From Albimonas sp963977235 (GTDB lineage Bacteria > Pseudomonadota > Alphaproteobacteria > Rhodobacterales > Rhodobacteraceae): a DNA stretch of 64,000 bases. The DNA lies in the NCBI RefSeq assembly GCF_963977235.1, contig NZ_CAXBOD010000001.1, positions 186,001-250,000 on the forward strand, given 5' to 3'. The notes beneath the pieces were generated by a model. That model made no database searches. It saw only the letters and a list, made by a program, of their open reading frames with translations, and was not told the origin of the DNA. Shown in pieces: positions 51,707 to 60,060 of the stretch (the first letter of the stretch is position 1; each line of letters starts with the position of its first letter). Both the position numbers and the translations under genes were made by a program.

Positions 51707-52333
51707 ATGAACGCGGGAACCCGGGAAGGGTTCTACGTTCGGCACGGCAAGCGGGCGCTTGATCTGTTTCTGTGCCTGCTGGCGATGCCGGTGGCGGGTC
51801 CGCTGATCCTGCTGTTCTCGCTGCTGGCGCGGATCGACGGCGGCCCGGGCTTCTACGGGCAGGCGCGCGTCGGCCGGGGCGGCCGACTGTTCAAGTGCTG
51901 GAAGATCCGCACCATGGTCGTGGGCGCGGACGAACGGCTCGAGGCCTATCTCGCCGAGAACGCCGACGCCCGTCGCGAGTGGGACGTCAGCCAGAAGCTG
52001 CGCCAGGATCCCCGCATCACCGCCTTCGGTGGCTTCCTGCGGACCACCTCGCTCGACGAGCTGCCGCAGCTGTGGAACATTTTCGTCGGCGACATGTCCT
52101 TCGTCGGCCCGCGCCCGTTCACCCCGGTGCAGACCGACATCTACAACGGCATGAGCTACTATGCGCTGCGCCCGGGGCTCACCGGCTCCTGGCAGGTCGG
52201 CGCGCGCAACGACTCCAGCTTCGCCACCCGCGCGATCCACGACAGCACCTACGCCCGCCGCGTCTCGCTGTGGCTGGACCTCGGCATCTTGGTGCGCACC
52301 GCCCGCGTGGTGCTGGAGCGCACGGGCCGCTGA
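51707..52333 (+). CDS. Undecaprenyl-phosphate sugar transferase (ExoY/PssY type)
   Basis: 208 residues from ATG 51707; GTG at 51689 and GTG at 51644 are possible longer starts and none has a convincing ribosome site. One N-terminal membrane segment (LDLFLCLLAMPVAGPLILLFSLLARI) is followed by the catalytic domain of the bacterial sugar-transferase family: GFYGQARVGRGGRLFKCWKIRTM, TSLDELPQLWNIFVGDMSFVGPRP and PGLTGSWQVGARN (read in parts). It would place the first sugar phosphate on the lipid carrier and so start a surface polysaccharide unit. It is divergent from the exporter gene. Confidence 0.88.
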   Translation: MNAGTREGFYVRHGKRALDLFLCLLAMPVAGPLILLFSLLARIDGGPGFYGQARVGRGGRLFKCWKIRTMVVGADERLEAYLAENADARREWDVSQKLRQDPRITAFGGFLRTTSLDELPQLWNIFVGDMSFVGPRPFTPVQTDIYNGMSYYALRPGLTGSWQVGARNDSSFATRAIHDSTYARRVSLWLDLGILVRTARVVLERTGR

Positions 52334-52359
52334 ACCCGCGCTCCAACGACGTCGTCCAG

Positions 52360-52391
52360 ACGCCGCCGAGGCTCTCGCCCGGCGGCGTTTT
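52360..52391 (+). terminator. Rho-independent terminator after the sugar transferase gene
   Basis: ACGCCGCCG, loop, CGGCGGCGTTTT: a nine-base stem with T4, 27 bases past the stop codon. Confidence 0.8.
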
Positions 52392-52523
52392 CCGTTGCAT
52401 TGCAGCGATCTGGCCCCTGCGCCCGCCTGTCGCAACCCGAGCCGCGAAGATGACGCCACGCCGGGGTCCGACCCCTCTTGCACCCTCCAGCGAATCTCTG
52501 TAGATCACCGCTCACCCAAGGAC

Positions 52524-52598
52524 GCGGGCGTAGCTCAGGGGTAGAGCACAACCTTGCCAAGGTTGGGGTCGTGAGTTCGAATCTCATCGCCCGCTCCA
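52524..52598 (+). tRNA. tRNA-Gly (GCC anticodon)
   Basis: A 75-base cloverleaf including an encoded CCA end. The acceptor stem GCGGGCG pairs with CGCCCGC, the D-arm reads GCTCAGGGGTAGAGC, the anticodon stem is AACCTT/AAGGTT with GCC at 52556-52558, and the T-arm contains GTTCGAATC. The discriminator base is T and CCA follows at 52596-52598. A strong terminator lies 33 bases downstream. Confidence 0.97.
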
Positions 52599-52630
52599 AT
52601 ATCTCTCCGTTTCGGGGAGGGTGGGACACG

Positions 52631-52662
52631 AAAAGGCCGGTCGGCGACGACCGGCCTTTTTC
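52631..52662 (+). terminator. Rho-independent terminator after tRNA-Gly
   Basis: AAAAGGCCGGTCG, loop GCGA, CGACCGGCCTTTTT followed by C: a perfect stem with a T-run. The stem core GGCCGGTC is the same as in the rpmB terminator at 1299-1333. Confidence 0.88.
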
Positions 52663-52770
52663 GTTGCGACCTCTCTCTTCGCCGCGCTGAACTTCGCGTG
52701 ACCTCGCTGGCCCCGGCGCCGGGGCGCCGCACCTCTCCTCTCGACCGCGACAGCCGAGAGGGAGCGCTCG

Positions 52771-53235
52771 ATGCCCAAAGCCTCCGTTGATCCCCGCCGC
52801 CGCGCCGCCCTGGGCGGGCGGCTCTGCGCCGGTCTCGCCTTGGCGCTGGCCCTCGCGCCCGTCGCGCGGGCCGAGCCGGTCGAGCCGGCCGATCCGCGCC
52901 CGATGCCCGCCGACCTCGACGCCCTGCGTCGGGAAGCGCGACCGGTGCTGGTGTTTGCGGACTCGCCGCGCGATCCGGACTACCTCGGCCAGATCGAGGC
53001 GCTGCAGGCCGCGGCCCCAGGTCTGGCCGAGCGCGACATGGTCGTGCTGGTCGACGCCGATCCCGCGGCGGGCGGGCCCCTGCGCAAGGCGATGGAGGTG
53101 GAGGGGTTCGCCACGGTGCTCGTGGGCAAGGACGGCGGCGTGAAGCTGCGCGAGCCGCATCCCGTGGCGCCGCTGGAGCTGTTTGCTCTCGTCGACCGGA
53201 TGCCGATGCGGCGCCGCGAGATGCAGGCCGACTGA
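52771..53235 (+). CDS. Secreted DUF4174 protein
   Basis: 154 residues from ATG 52771, preceded by GAGAGGGAG at good spacing. Signal peptide about residues 1-34 (ending VARAEP). The mature part is a thioredoxin-like alpha/beta domain: RPVLVFADSPRDPDYLGQIEAL at about 57-78 and TVLVGKDGGVKLREPHPVAP at about 116-135, the DUF4174 pattern. No catalytic cysteines are present. Role unknown. It is the only gene between tRNA-Gly and a 356-base spacer. Confidence 0.78.
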   Translation: MPKASVDPRRRAALGGRLCAGLALALALAPVARAEPVEPADPRPMPADLDALRREARPVLVFADSPRDPDYLGQIEALQAAAPGLAERDMVVLVDADPAAGGPLRKAMEVEGFATVLVGKDGGVKLREPHPVAPLELFALVDRMPMRRREMQAD

Positions 53236-53591
53236 CCGGCTGCCCGCCGGGGAAGCGCCGCGCGACGCGCGCGCCCGGGACAGACCGGACGCTCGCGGCG
53301 CGGGCCCGGCCGGCCGCCGCCTTGCGGGCGACCCGGGACCCCGCCCGAGGCGCGACCGGACTTCGGGCTCGCGCACGGGGCCCGGGCCCGACCCGGGGCC
53401 CTGCCACGGCAGCCGACGGCGCCGGGCAGAGAGGCGGGCGCCGGGCGCGCGTGGCGGTCTTGCGCCACCCACGGGCGTCCGGGCGGCGCCGCCTGCCACA
53501 GGCCGCAACACCGCGCCCGGCCGGGACCGCGCCGCGAGCGCAGGGCCGGCCACGCGGCGCCCGCGTCGCGCGGCGCTTCCAGAGGGTCGGA
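53236..53591. other. GC-rich spacer without a gene
   Basis: 356 bases between the convergent ends of the DUF4174 gene and folD. Nothing but low-complexity G/C-rich sequence was seen; no terminator with a T-run stands out. Confidence 0.5.
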
Positions 53592-54515
53592 TCAGTAGGC
53601 GAGGTCCGCCGGGGGGGCGAGGCCGGCCTGGCGGCTCGCCGCGATCACCGTGTTGGCCAGCAGGCAGGCGATGGTCATCGGCCCGACGCCGCCCGGCACC
53701 GGGGTGATCGCGCCCGCAACCTTCGCGGCCGAGTCGAAGTCGACGTCGCCGACCAGCCGCACGCGGCCCTCGCCGCGCTCGGGCGCCGGGATGCGGTTGA
53801 TGCCCACGTCGATCACCGTCGCGCCCGGCTTGACCCAGTCGCCCTGCACCATTCGCGGCCGGCCCACCGCCGCCACCAGGATGTCCGCCCGCCTGCACAC
53901 CTCCGCGAGGTCCCTGGTGCGCGAGTGGGCGAGCGTGACCGTGCAGTTCTCCCGCAGCAGCAGTTGCGCCATGGGCTTGCCCACGATGTTCGAGCGGCCG
54001 ACCACCACCGCCTCGAGCCCCGAGAGGTCGCCCAGCGCCTCGCGCAGCATCATCAGGCAGCCGAGCGGCGTGCACGAGACCATCGCGTCCATCCCCGTCG
54101 CCAGCCGGCCCACGTTCTGCACGTGGAAGCCGTCGACGTCCTTCTCTGGCGCGATGGCGTCGATCACCTTGTCGGCGTCCATGTGCGCGGGCAGGGGCAG
54201 CTGCACCAGGATGCCGTGCACCGCGGGGTCGGCGTTCAGCCGCGCCACCAGGGCCAGCAGATCGGCCTCGGGCGTTTCCGCGGGCAGCTTGTGCTCGACC
54301 CCCTGCATTCCCGCCTCGGCCGTCGCCACCCCCTTGTTGCGCACGTAGACCTCGGAGGCCGGGTCCTCGCCCACCAGCACCACCGCCAGGCCCGGGGTCA
54401 CGCCCTGCGCCTTCAGCGCGGTCACGTGGCCGGCGATGCGCGCGCGCAGGCTCGCGGCGAAGGCCTTGCCGTCGATGATGCGGGCCGGGGCGCGGGCGGA
54501 GGTCTGCTGATCCAT
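53592..54515 (-). CDS. folD: Methylenetetrahydrofolate dehydrogenase/cyclohydrolase
   Basis: 307 residues. Tyr57 and Lys61 in SEVYVRNKG are the catalytic pair; the signatures PVHGILVQLPLP-type (HGILVQLPLPAHM), EKDVDGFH and GRSNIVGKPMAQLL and the C-terminal PVPGGVGPMTIACLL are all present. The bifunctional enzyme makes NADPH and 10-formyl-THF from methylene-THF in one-carbon metabolism. AGGAG lies before ATG 54515. Upstream on the same strand is queF, 45 bases away. Confidence 0.96.
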   Translation of the reverse strand: MDQQTSARAPARIIDGKAFAASLRARIAGHVTALKAQGVTPGLAVVLVGEDPASEVYVRNKGVATAEAGMQGVEHKLPAETPEADLLALVARLNADPAVHGILVQLPLPAHMDADKVIDAIAPEKDVDGFHVQNVGRLATGMDAMVSCTPLGCLMMLREALGDLSGLEAVVVGRSNIVGKPMAQLLLRENCTVTLAHSRTRDLAEVCRRADILVAAVGRPRMVQGDWVKPGATVIDVGINRIPAPERGEGRVRLVGDVDFDSAAKVAGAITPVPGGVGPMTIACLLANTVIAASRQAGLAPPADLAY

Positions 54516-54560
54516 GAAGCTCTCCTGGAGGATGCGGGAGCGGGAGGGCGCGGGCGAGGC

Positions 54561-55019
54561 TCAGCCCCGGCCGCGATAGGGGGGAACGCCCTGGTCGGGC
54601 AGCCACAGGCCCTCGGGGGGGCTGCCGGTCTGCCAGAACACGTCGATCGGGATGCCGCCGCGGGGATACCAGTAGCCGCCGATGCGAAGCCACAGGGGCT
54701 TCGCCGCCTCGGCCAGCCGCCGGCCGATGCCCACGGTGCAATCCTCGTGGAAGGCGCCGTGGTTGCGGAAGCTGGTCAGGAACAGCTTCAGCGACTTCGA
54801 TTCGATCAGGCTCGCGTCCGGGACGTAGTCGATCACCAGGTGGCCGAAGTCCGGCTGGCCGGTGACCGGGCACAGCGAGGTGAACTCGGGCGCCGCGAAG
54901 CGCGCCGCGAACAGCGTGCCCTGCTGGGGGTTGGGGACCACGTCGATGACCGCCGCCTCGGGGGAGGCGGGGGTCTCGACCGTGCGGCCCAGGGAGGTGA
55001 TCTCGCTCAGCTCGGGCAT
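54561..55019 (-). CDS. queF: NADPH-dependent 7-cyano-7-deazaguanine reductase QueF
   Basis: 152 residues from ATG 55019, the short type I QueF. The active-site Cys50 is in SLCPVTGQPDFG and Asp57 in the same block; the QueF motif ESKSLKLFLTSFRNHGAF (residues 73-90) and HEDC follow. It reduces preQ0 to preQ1 in queuosine biosynthesis. The rest of the que pathway is not in the window. It has 35 bases to the periplasmic-protein gene upstream and 45 to folD downstream; the three minus-strand genes may form one transcript. Confidence 0.96.
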   Translation of the reverse strand: MPELSEITSLGRTVETPASPEAAVIDVVPNPQQGTLFAARFAAPEFTSLCPVTGQPDFGHLVIDYVPDASLIESKSLKLFLTSFRNHGAFHEDCTVGIGRRLAEAAKPLWLRIGGYWYPRGGIPIDVFWQTGSPPEGLWLPDQGVPPYRGRG

Positions 55020-55054
55020 CGGGGCCTCCGGATCGGGGCGCGCTGGAAGGGGGA

Positions 55055-55552
55055 CTACTTGAAGTAGACGCGGTGGGACCAGGTCTCGCCGTCGGTGAGG
55101 GTCAGCGACTCGAAGTCCATCAGCTGCAGGACGTCGAACAGGGTGGCCGTCGCCTCGATCCCCTGGTCCTTGAAGAAGGGCGAGTTGCGCAGCGAATAGG
55201 TCATCTGCGCCAGGATCGCGCGGGCGCGGAACAGCGTCTTGAACGCCCCGTCGTCGAGCCCGACCATGATCAGCCGGCGCGAGCCTTCGCCCTTGGCGAA
55301 GATCGCGAAACGGGGGTTGGCCGGCGCCTCGAGCTGGGCGGTGGTGATCATGGTCACGAAGGTCTCGCGGGTCAGGGGATCGGCGGCGGGGCCGTCGATC
55401 ATCTCGCGGTCGAACTCCTCCTCGGAGGTGACCGGGGGGTAGTAGTAGCCCTCCTGAGAGTCGGCGCGCGTCGGGGCGGAGAGGCCCAGCGCCAGCACGG
55501 CGACGGCCACCAGGGGGCAGGCGAGGGGGAGGCGGGGGAGGCGGTGAGGCAT
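55055..55552 (-). CDS. Conserved periplasmic protein, unknown function
   Basis: 165 residues from ATG 55552. Signal peptide about 1-30 (LVAVAVLALGLSAPTRAD). The mature part starts with EGYYYPPVTSEEEFDRE and has FAIFAKGEGSRRLIMVGLDDG, FRARAILAQMT and FFKDQGIEATATLFDVLQLMDFESLTL (in parts), ending in a HRVYFK strand. Homologues in Rhodobacteraceae with a G-Y-Y-Y-P start exist and are sometimes misnamed as molybdopterin-guanine dinucleotide proteins. No function can be given. It precedes queF and folD on the same strand. Confidence 0.7.
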   Translation of the reverse strand: MPHRLPRLPLACPLVAVAVLALGLSAPTRADSQEGYYYPPVTSEEEFDREMIDGPAADPLTRETFVTMITTAQLEAPANPRFAIFAKGEGSRRLIMVGLDDGAFKTLFRARAILAQMTYSLRNSPFFKDQGIEATATLFDVLQLMDFESLTLTDGETWSHRVYFK

Positions 55553-56030
55553 CTGCGATCTCCAGGACGCGCGGCGGGGCAGGCGGGACGGGTTCGGCGG
55601 ACGACGTCTTTCTACGCCGGTCGGGCCGCCGCGGAAAGCCGCGAGCGCCGGGGGACGGCGCGGGGAGCCTGCGCCGGAGCGGGTTGGGGCGCGAGGCCGA
55701 ATCCGACGCGATGGCGCGAACCGGCGACGGTCGCGCCGCCCCCGGACGCGCCTCCCGCCCGCCCACCCCGGCGCGCCCGGGGGCGGCGCGCCCGGCGCCT
55801 GCAATGCGCGGGCGGCCAGGGTCGGAGGGCGCAGGCGTCAGAGCCGGGCGCGGACCCCTGCGCGGATCCCCAGGCTGGCCCGGCGCGGATCGAGGGCGCC
55901 CCCGCTCGGCCCCCGCGGCATCGTCGCAGGACCCGCGACGTTGACCCCGCCGGGCCCCGCGTCGAGAGTCCCTCCCGACCGGCCGGTCGACAACCGGCCA
56001 AAGCAACCCCCCCGCAGGAGGATCCCCCGA
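55553..56030. other. GC-rich spacer without a gene
   Basis: 478 bases between divergent genes. Frames here are low complexity (Arg/Ala/Gly/Pro). The last 15 bases hold the GCAGGAGGAT ribosome site of the oxidoreductase gene. Confidence 0.5.
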
Positions 56031-57050
56031 ATGGCGCCGACGATGCCCGCCGTGATCTGCGAAAGCTGGCGGCCCTACGACGAGATGGAGCTGAAGCAGG
56101 TCCCGGTCCCCGGCCCGCTCGCCCCTGGCGAACTGCGCATCGGCGTCTCCCACGCCGCCGTCTCCTGGGCCACGACGCTGGTGGTCGAGGGCAAGTACCA
56201 GCGCAAGCCGACGTTGCCGTTCTCGCCCGGCGCCGAGGTCTCGGGCACGGTGCTCGAACTCGGCGAGGGGCCCCTCGACACCCCCCTCCAGGTTGGCGAC
56301 CGGGTCTGCGCGGCGCTCGACTGGGGCGGCTATGCGGGCCAGGTCGTGGTCCACTCGCGCCACGCCTACGCGATCCCCGAGGGGCTCGACGCCGGCGCGG
56401 CGGCCGGCGTCCCGATCTCCTGGATGACGGCCTATGGCGGGCTGGTCTGGCGGGCGAAACTACAGCCCGGAGAGAAGGTGCTGGTCCACGGCGCCTGCGG
56501 CGGCGTCGGCCTGCCCGCGGTCGACATCGCCCGCGCCATGGGAGCCGAGCCCTTCGCCGTGGTCCGGGGCGAGGCCAAGGCCGAGTTCCTGCGCAAGCGC
56601 GGGGTCGAGCATGTGATCGACTCGACCACGACCTCCTTCCGCGACTATGTGGCCGAGGCCACCGACGGCCGCGGCGTGAACGTCGTCTACGACACCGTGG
56701 GCGAGAAGGTGTTCCACGACTCGCTGCGCTGCCTGGACGTGGGCGGGCGCCACATCGTGATCGGCTTCGTGGGGGGCGGCATTCCCTCGGTCCCCGCCAA
56801 CATCCTGCTGCTGAAGAACATTCACGTGGCCGGCTTCAACATGGGCCAGCACGTCGGCTGGGGCGTGAAGGACGAACGCGAGCGCTGGGCCGGCGACTAC
56901 CGCGCCGGGGTCGAGCAGCTGATGACCTGGTGGTCGGCCGGCAAGATCCAGCCGGAGGTCTACGCCACCCTCCCCCTCTCGCAGTTCCGCGAGGGCATGA
57001 AAATGGTCACCGACCGCGACGCCATCGGCCGGGTCCTGCTGACCCTCTGA
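56031..57050 (+). CDS. Quinone oxidoreductase-like medium-chain dehydrogenase
   Basis: 339 residues from ATG 56031, preceded by GCAGGAGGATC. The N-terminal GroES-like domain lacks zinc ligands, and the Rossmann domain has GACGGVGLPAVDIA from residue 154. HVIDSTTTSFRDYVAEATDGRGVNVVYDTVG (in pieces) is the usual later block. This is the zinc-free NADPH:quinone oxidoreductase (QOR, zeta-crystallin) group of the medium-chain reductase family; substrates range from quinones to enones. It converges with the Mo hydroxylase operon and seems to be a single-gene unit. Confidence 0.85.
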   Translation: MAPTMPAVICESWRPYDEMELKQVPVPGPLAPGELRIGVSHAAVSWATTLVVEGKYQRKPTLPFSPGAEVSGTVLELGEGPLDTPLQVGDRVCAALDWGGYAGQVVVHSRHAYAIPEGLDAGAAAGVPISWMTAYGGLVWRAKLQPGEKVLVHGACGGVGLPAVDIARAMGAEPFAVVRGEAKAEFLRKRGVEHVIDSTTTSFRDYVAEATDGRGVNVVYDTVGEKVFHDSLRCLDVGGRHIVIGFVGGGIPSVPANILLLKNIHVAGFNMGQHVGWGVKDERERWAGDYRAGVEQLMTWWSAGKIQPEVYATLPLSQFREGMKMVTDRDAIGRVLLTL

Positions 57051-57130
57051 GCGCCGGGGAGACCTGGGGCGAGCGCGCCCCGGCCTGGCGGAGATCCGAC
57101 CGCGCGAGGGCGCCCCGGCGGCGGCCGGGG

Positions 57131-59545
57131 CTAGCCCCGCCCCCGCATCAGCGCCAGCAGCCGCGGCGGGGTCAGGGGCAGGCTCGCGACGGCCGCGCCG
57201 GTGGCGTTGGCCACCGCGCAGGCGATGGCGGCCGGCACATTGAGGATCGGCGCCTCGCCCGCCCCCTTGATGCCCAGCGGACCCAGCGAGGGGCCGCCCT
57301 CGTGCAGGATCGTCTCGACCGCGGGCGCGTCCAGCGCGCCGGGGATGCGATAGGTTTCGAACCCGGTCTGGAGGATCGCGCCGCGCGCGTCGAGGCTCGC
57401 CTCCTCGTGCAGCGCATAGCCCAGGCCCTGCACCACGCCCCCCTGGACCTGGCCGCGCACCGCGCGCGGGTTCAGGGCGAGGCCGACGTCCTGCGCCGCG
57501 CGATAGGCCAGCACCTCGACATGGCCGGTGTCGGGATCGACGGCGACCTCGGCCTCGTGGACCGCGTGGACGGGGATGTCGATCGCCTCGATGAAATGGC
57601 CCGCGGCGCAGCCGGGCAGGGAGGGCTCGCCCGGCGCGGTGAAGGCGCCGTGGCCCGCGACCGGGCCGCGGGTGGACTGCAGGCGGGCGACCACCTCGGG
57701 CAACCCCACGCCGGCGCCGGGAGAGGCGGCGATCTCGACCCGGCCGCCGCGCAGGACCAGCCCCTCGGCCGGGGTCTGCAGCATCTCCGAGGCGGCCTCC
57801 AGCAGCTGCCCGCGCACCGCCGCGCAGGCCTCGAGACTGGCCGCGCCGAGCGAGACCGTGGTCCGACCCCCGCCCACGCCCATGTCGAGCCCGCTGGCGT
57901 CGGTGTCGGCCTGGCGCACCACCACCTTCCCCGGCGGGATGCCAAGCTGGGCGGCCACGATCTGGGGCAACCCCTGGGCCATGGAGCCCGAGCCGATCTC
58001 GACCCCCGCCGTGACCAGCGTGGCCGAGCCGTCGTCATGCAGATGCACCGTGGCCGAGGACGGCCCCACGAAGACGAACCACGTCCCCACCGTCCGCGCC
58101 CGGCCATAGAGCCGCCCGTCGGGCAGCCGCCCCGACAGCCCCACAGGCGCGCCGGGCGCGCGGGAGGCGGCCGAGGCCCCCTCCATCCGGTCGAGCATGT
58201 CGCCCAGCACGTTGCCGCGGAACACCTGGCCGGTGGCGCCGATGTCGCCCTCGCCCACCACGTTGGCCCGGCGGAAGGCGATGGGGTCCAGACCCAGCTC
58301 GGCGCAGATCTCGTCGGTGTGCCGCTCGAGCGCGAAGGTGCAGTAGACGCCGTTGCAGGCCCGGAAGGCGCCGTTGGGGGGCGTGTTGGTGTAGACCGCT
58401 TTCGTGACCAGCCGGGCCGCGCCCAGCCGGTAGTTCCCGCCCAGCGTGTGGGCGGTCATCGTGGTCAGGAACACCTGCTCGCCGCCATAGGCGCCGCAGT
58501 CCATCAGCACCTCGGCCTCGCGCGCGGCGATGGCGCCCGAGGGGTCGATGGCCGAGCGGATGCGGATCTCGGCGTTCTCGCGGCAGAGGCAGGTCGCGGC
58601 CTCCTCGGGGCGCGAGAGCTCGAGGGCCACCGCGCGGCCGGTCCTGCGGGCGAGGATCGCGGCGATCGGCTCGACGGTGCAGTCGAACTTCAGGCCGAAG
58701 CCTCCGCCCACGGGCGGAACCGTCACCCGCACGGCCGAGGGGGCGAGGCCCATCACCGTGGCGGTGACCCGGCGCACGGTCCAGGGCGCCTGGGTCGAGC
58801 ATTCCAGGTGCACGCGCCCGTCCTCCCACCGCGCGATCGCCGCCCGCGGCTCGAACGGCACGTGGGACTGGCGGCCGACGCTGTAGCGGCTTTCGACGAT
58901 GCGCACGTCGGGGCGGGCGAAGGCCGCGTCGACCTCGCCGCGGTCGACGCGGGCCTCCCAGGCGATGTTGTCGCGGCGGTTGCCGCCCTCGGCCAGGGTC
59001 TCGTAGCTGCGCCAGTCGGGGTGGACGAGGCGGGCGCCGGGGGCGATGGCCTCGGCCAGAGTCAGCGCGGCGGGGTCGGGGGCGATCTCGACCTCGATGA
59101 CCGCAAGCGCGGCGCGCGCCTGCTCGAGGGTGTCTGCGGCGACGGCGGCCAGCGCCTCGCCGGGGTGGCGGACGTGGCCGCGGGCGAACAGCGGGTGGTC
59201 GGCGACGCCGATCCCGTGCAGGCCGGGCGCGTCCCGGGGGCCGACGACGCCGCGCACGCCGGGCATGGCGCGGGCGGGGGCGAGGTCGAGCTTCACGATC
59301 CGCCCCGCCGGCCCCTCGGCCCGCAGGATCGCGGCGTGCAGCATCCCCGCCCCGATCCGGTCGATGGTGTAGCGGGTCCGCCCCAGCAGCTTGTCGCGCG
59401 CGTCGCGGCGCGGCAGGTCCATCACGGTCGCCGAGGCGACGGCGTCGGCAGACGCGGCGCCAGACACGGCGTCGCCAGACACAGCGGCGCCAGACGGGGC
59501 GGCGTCGGGAGCGGCGGGGGGCGCCGAGGCGTCGGGGGCGGTCAT
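57131..59545 (-). CDS. Molybdenum hydroxylase large subunit (xanthine dehydrogenase/CO dehydrogenase family)
   Basis: 804 residues from ATG 59545, overlapping the small-subunit stop (ATGA). After an Ala/Pro/Asp-rich extension of about 40 residues, which has near repeats of S-G-D-A-V/A-S-G, comes the typical domain: RRDARDKLLGRTRYTIDR, then CSTQAPWTVRR and PVGGGFGLKFDCTVEP (molybdopterin binding), and near the C-terminus GIKGAGEAPILN with Glu764, the catalytic glutamate of the family. The active-site loop lacks the Cys-Ser-Arg motif of CO dehydrogenase, so an organic substrate is expected. It hydroxylates an aromatic or heterocyclic C-H using water. Confidence 0.85.
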   Translation of the reverse strand: MTAPDASAPPAAPDAAPSGAAVSGDAVSGAASADAVASATVMDLPRRDARDKLLGRTRYTIDRIGAGMLHAAILRAEGPAGRIVKLDLAPARAMPGVRGVVGPRDAPGLHGIGVADHPLFARGHVRHPGEALAAVAADTLEQARAALAVIEVEIAPDPAALTLAEAIAPGARLVHPDWRSYETLAEGGNRRDNIAWEARVDRGEVDAAFARPDVRIVESRYSVGRQSHVPFEPRAAIARWEDGRVHLECSTQAPWTVRRVTATVMGLAPSAVRVTVPPVGGGFGLKFDCTVEPIAAILARRTGRAVALELSRPEEAATCLCRENAEIRIRSAIDPSGAIAAREAEVLMDCGAYGGEQVFLTTMTAHTLGGNYRLGAARLVTKAVYTNTPPNGAFRACNGVYCTFALERHTDEICAELGLDPIAFRRANVVGEGDIGATGQVFRGNVLGDMLDRMEGASAASRAPGAPVGLSGRLPDGRLYGRARTVGTWFVFVGPSSATVHLHDDGSATLVTAGVEIGSGSMAQGLPQIVAAQLGIPPGKVVVRQADTDASGLDMGVGGGRTTVSLGAASLEACAAVRGQLLEAASEMLQTPAEGLVLRGGRVEIAASPGAGVGLPEVVARLQSTRGPVAGHGAFTAPGEPSLPGCAAGHFIEAIDIPVHAVHEAEVAVDPDTGHVEVLAYRAAQDVGLALNPRAVRGQVQGGVVQGLGYALHEEASLDARGAILQTGFETYRIPGALDAPAVETILHEGGPSLGPLGIKGAGEAPILNVPAAIACAVANATGAAVASLPLTPPRLLALMRGRG

Positions 59546-60060
59546 CGGGCGGCCTCCTTCCGGTCGGCTTCGGGGCGCAGCGCGCGCAGGGCGGCGTCCA
59601 GGATCCGCTCGTAGCCGGTGCAGCGGCACAGGTTTCCGGTCATCGCCTCGCGGATCGCCTGGCGATCCATCCCGGGGGCGGCTTCCAGCACCGGGGCCAG
59701 CGCCATCACCATGCCGGGAAAGCACATGCCGCACTGGACCGCGTCCTCCTCCAGCATCGCGCGCTGGAGAGGGGTGGGCAGCGCCTCGCCCGGCCCCTCG
59801 GCCAGGTCGTCGGAGGAGGTCGCGTTGCGCCCCAGCCCCTCGATGGTGGTGATCTCGGCGCCCTCCAGCAGGCCCACCGGGGTCAGGCACGAGAGGCGCG
59901 GCTCGCCGTCCACATGCACGGTGCAGGCGCCGCAGAACCCCTCGCGGCAGACGGCCTTGGCGCCGGTCAGGCCCAGGTCGCGGCGCAGCAGGTCCACCAG
60001 CGGCGTCATCGGGTCGAGGTCGAGGGCGAGCGGTTCGCCGTTCACGCGAAGGCGGGTCAT
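59542..60060 (-). CDS. Molybdenum hydroxylase [2Fe-2S] subunit
   Basis: 172 residues. The first plant-type cluster uses Cys38, Cys43, Cys46 and Cys58 (CREGFCGAC); the second uses Cys110, Cys113, Cys145 and Cys147 (QCGMC and CRCTG), the normal pair for this family. It conducts electrons from the molybdenum site to FAD. It overlaps the FAD-subunit gene by four bases at one end and the large-subunit gene by four at the other, so the three are translationally coupled. Confidence 0.94.
   Translation of the reverse strand: MTRLRVNGEPLALDLDPMTPLVDLLRRDLGLTGAKAVCREGFCGACTVHVDGEPRLSCLTPVGLLEGAEITTIEGLGRNATSSDDLAEGPGEALPTPLQRAMLEEDAVQCGMCFPGMVMALAPVLEAAPGMDRQAIREAMTGNLCRCTGYERILDAALRALRPEADRKEAAR

Noticed and set aside
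53236..53591. Hidden gene between the DUF4174 gene and folD
   Set aside because: All frames give Arg/Ala/Gly/Pro-rich sequence without motif or ribosome site.
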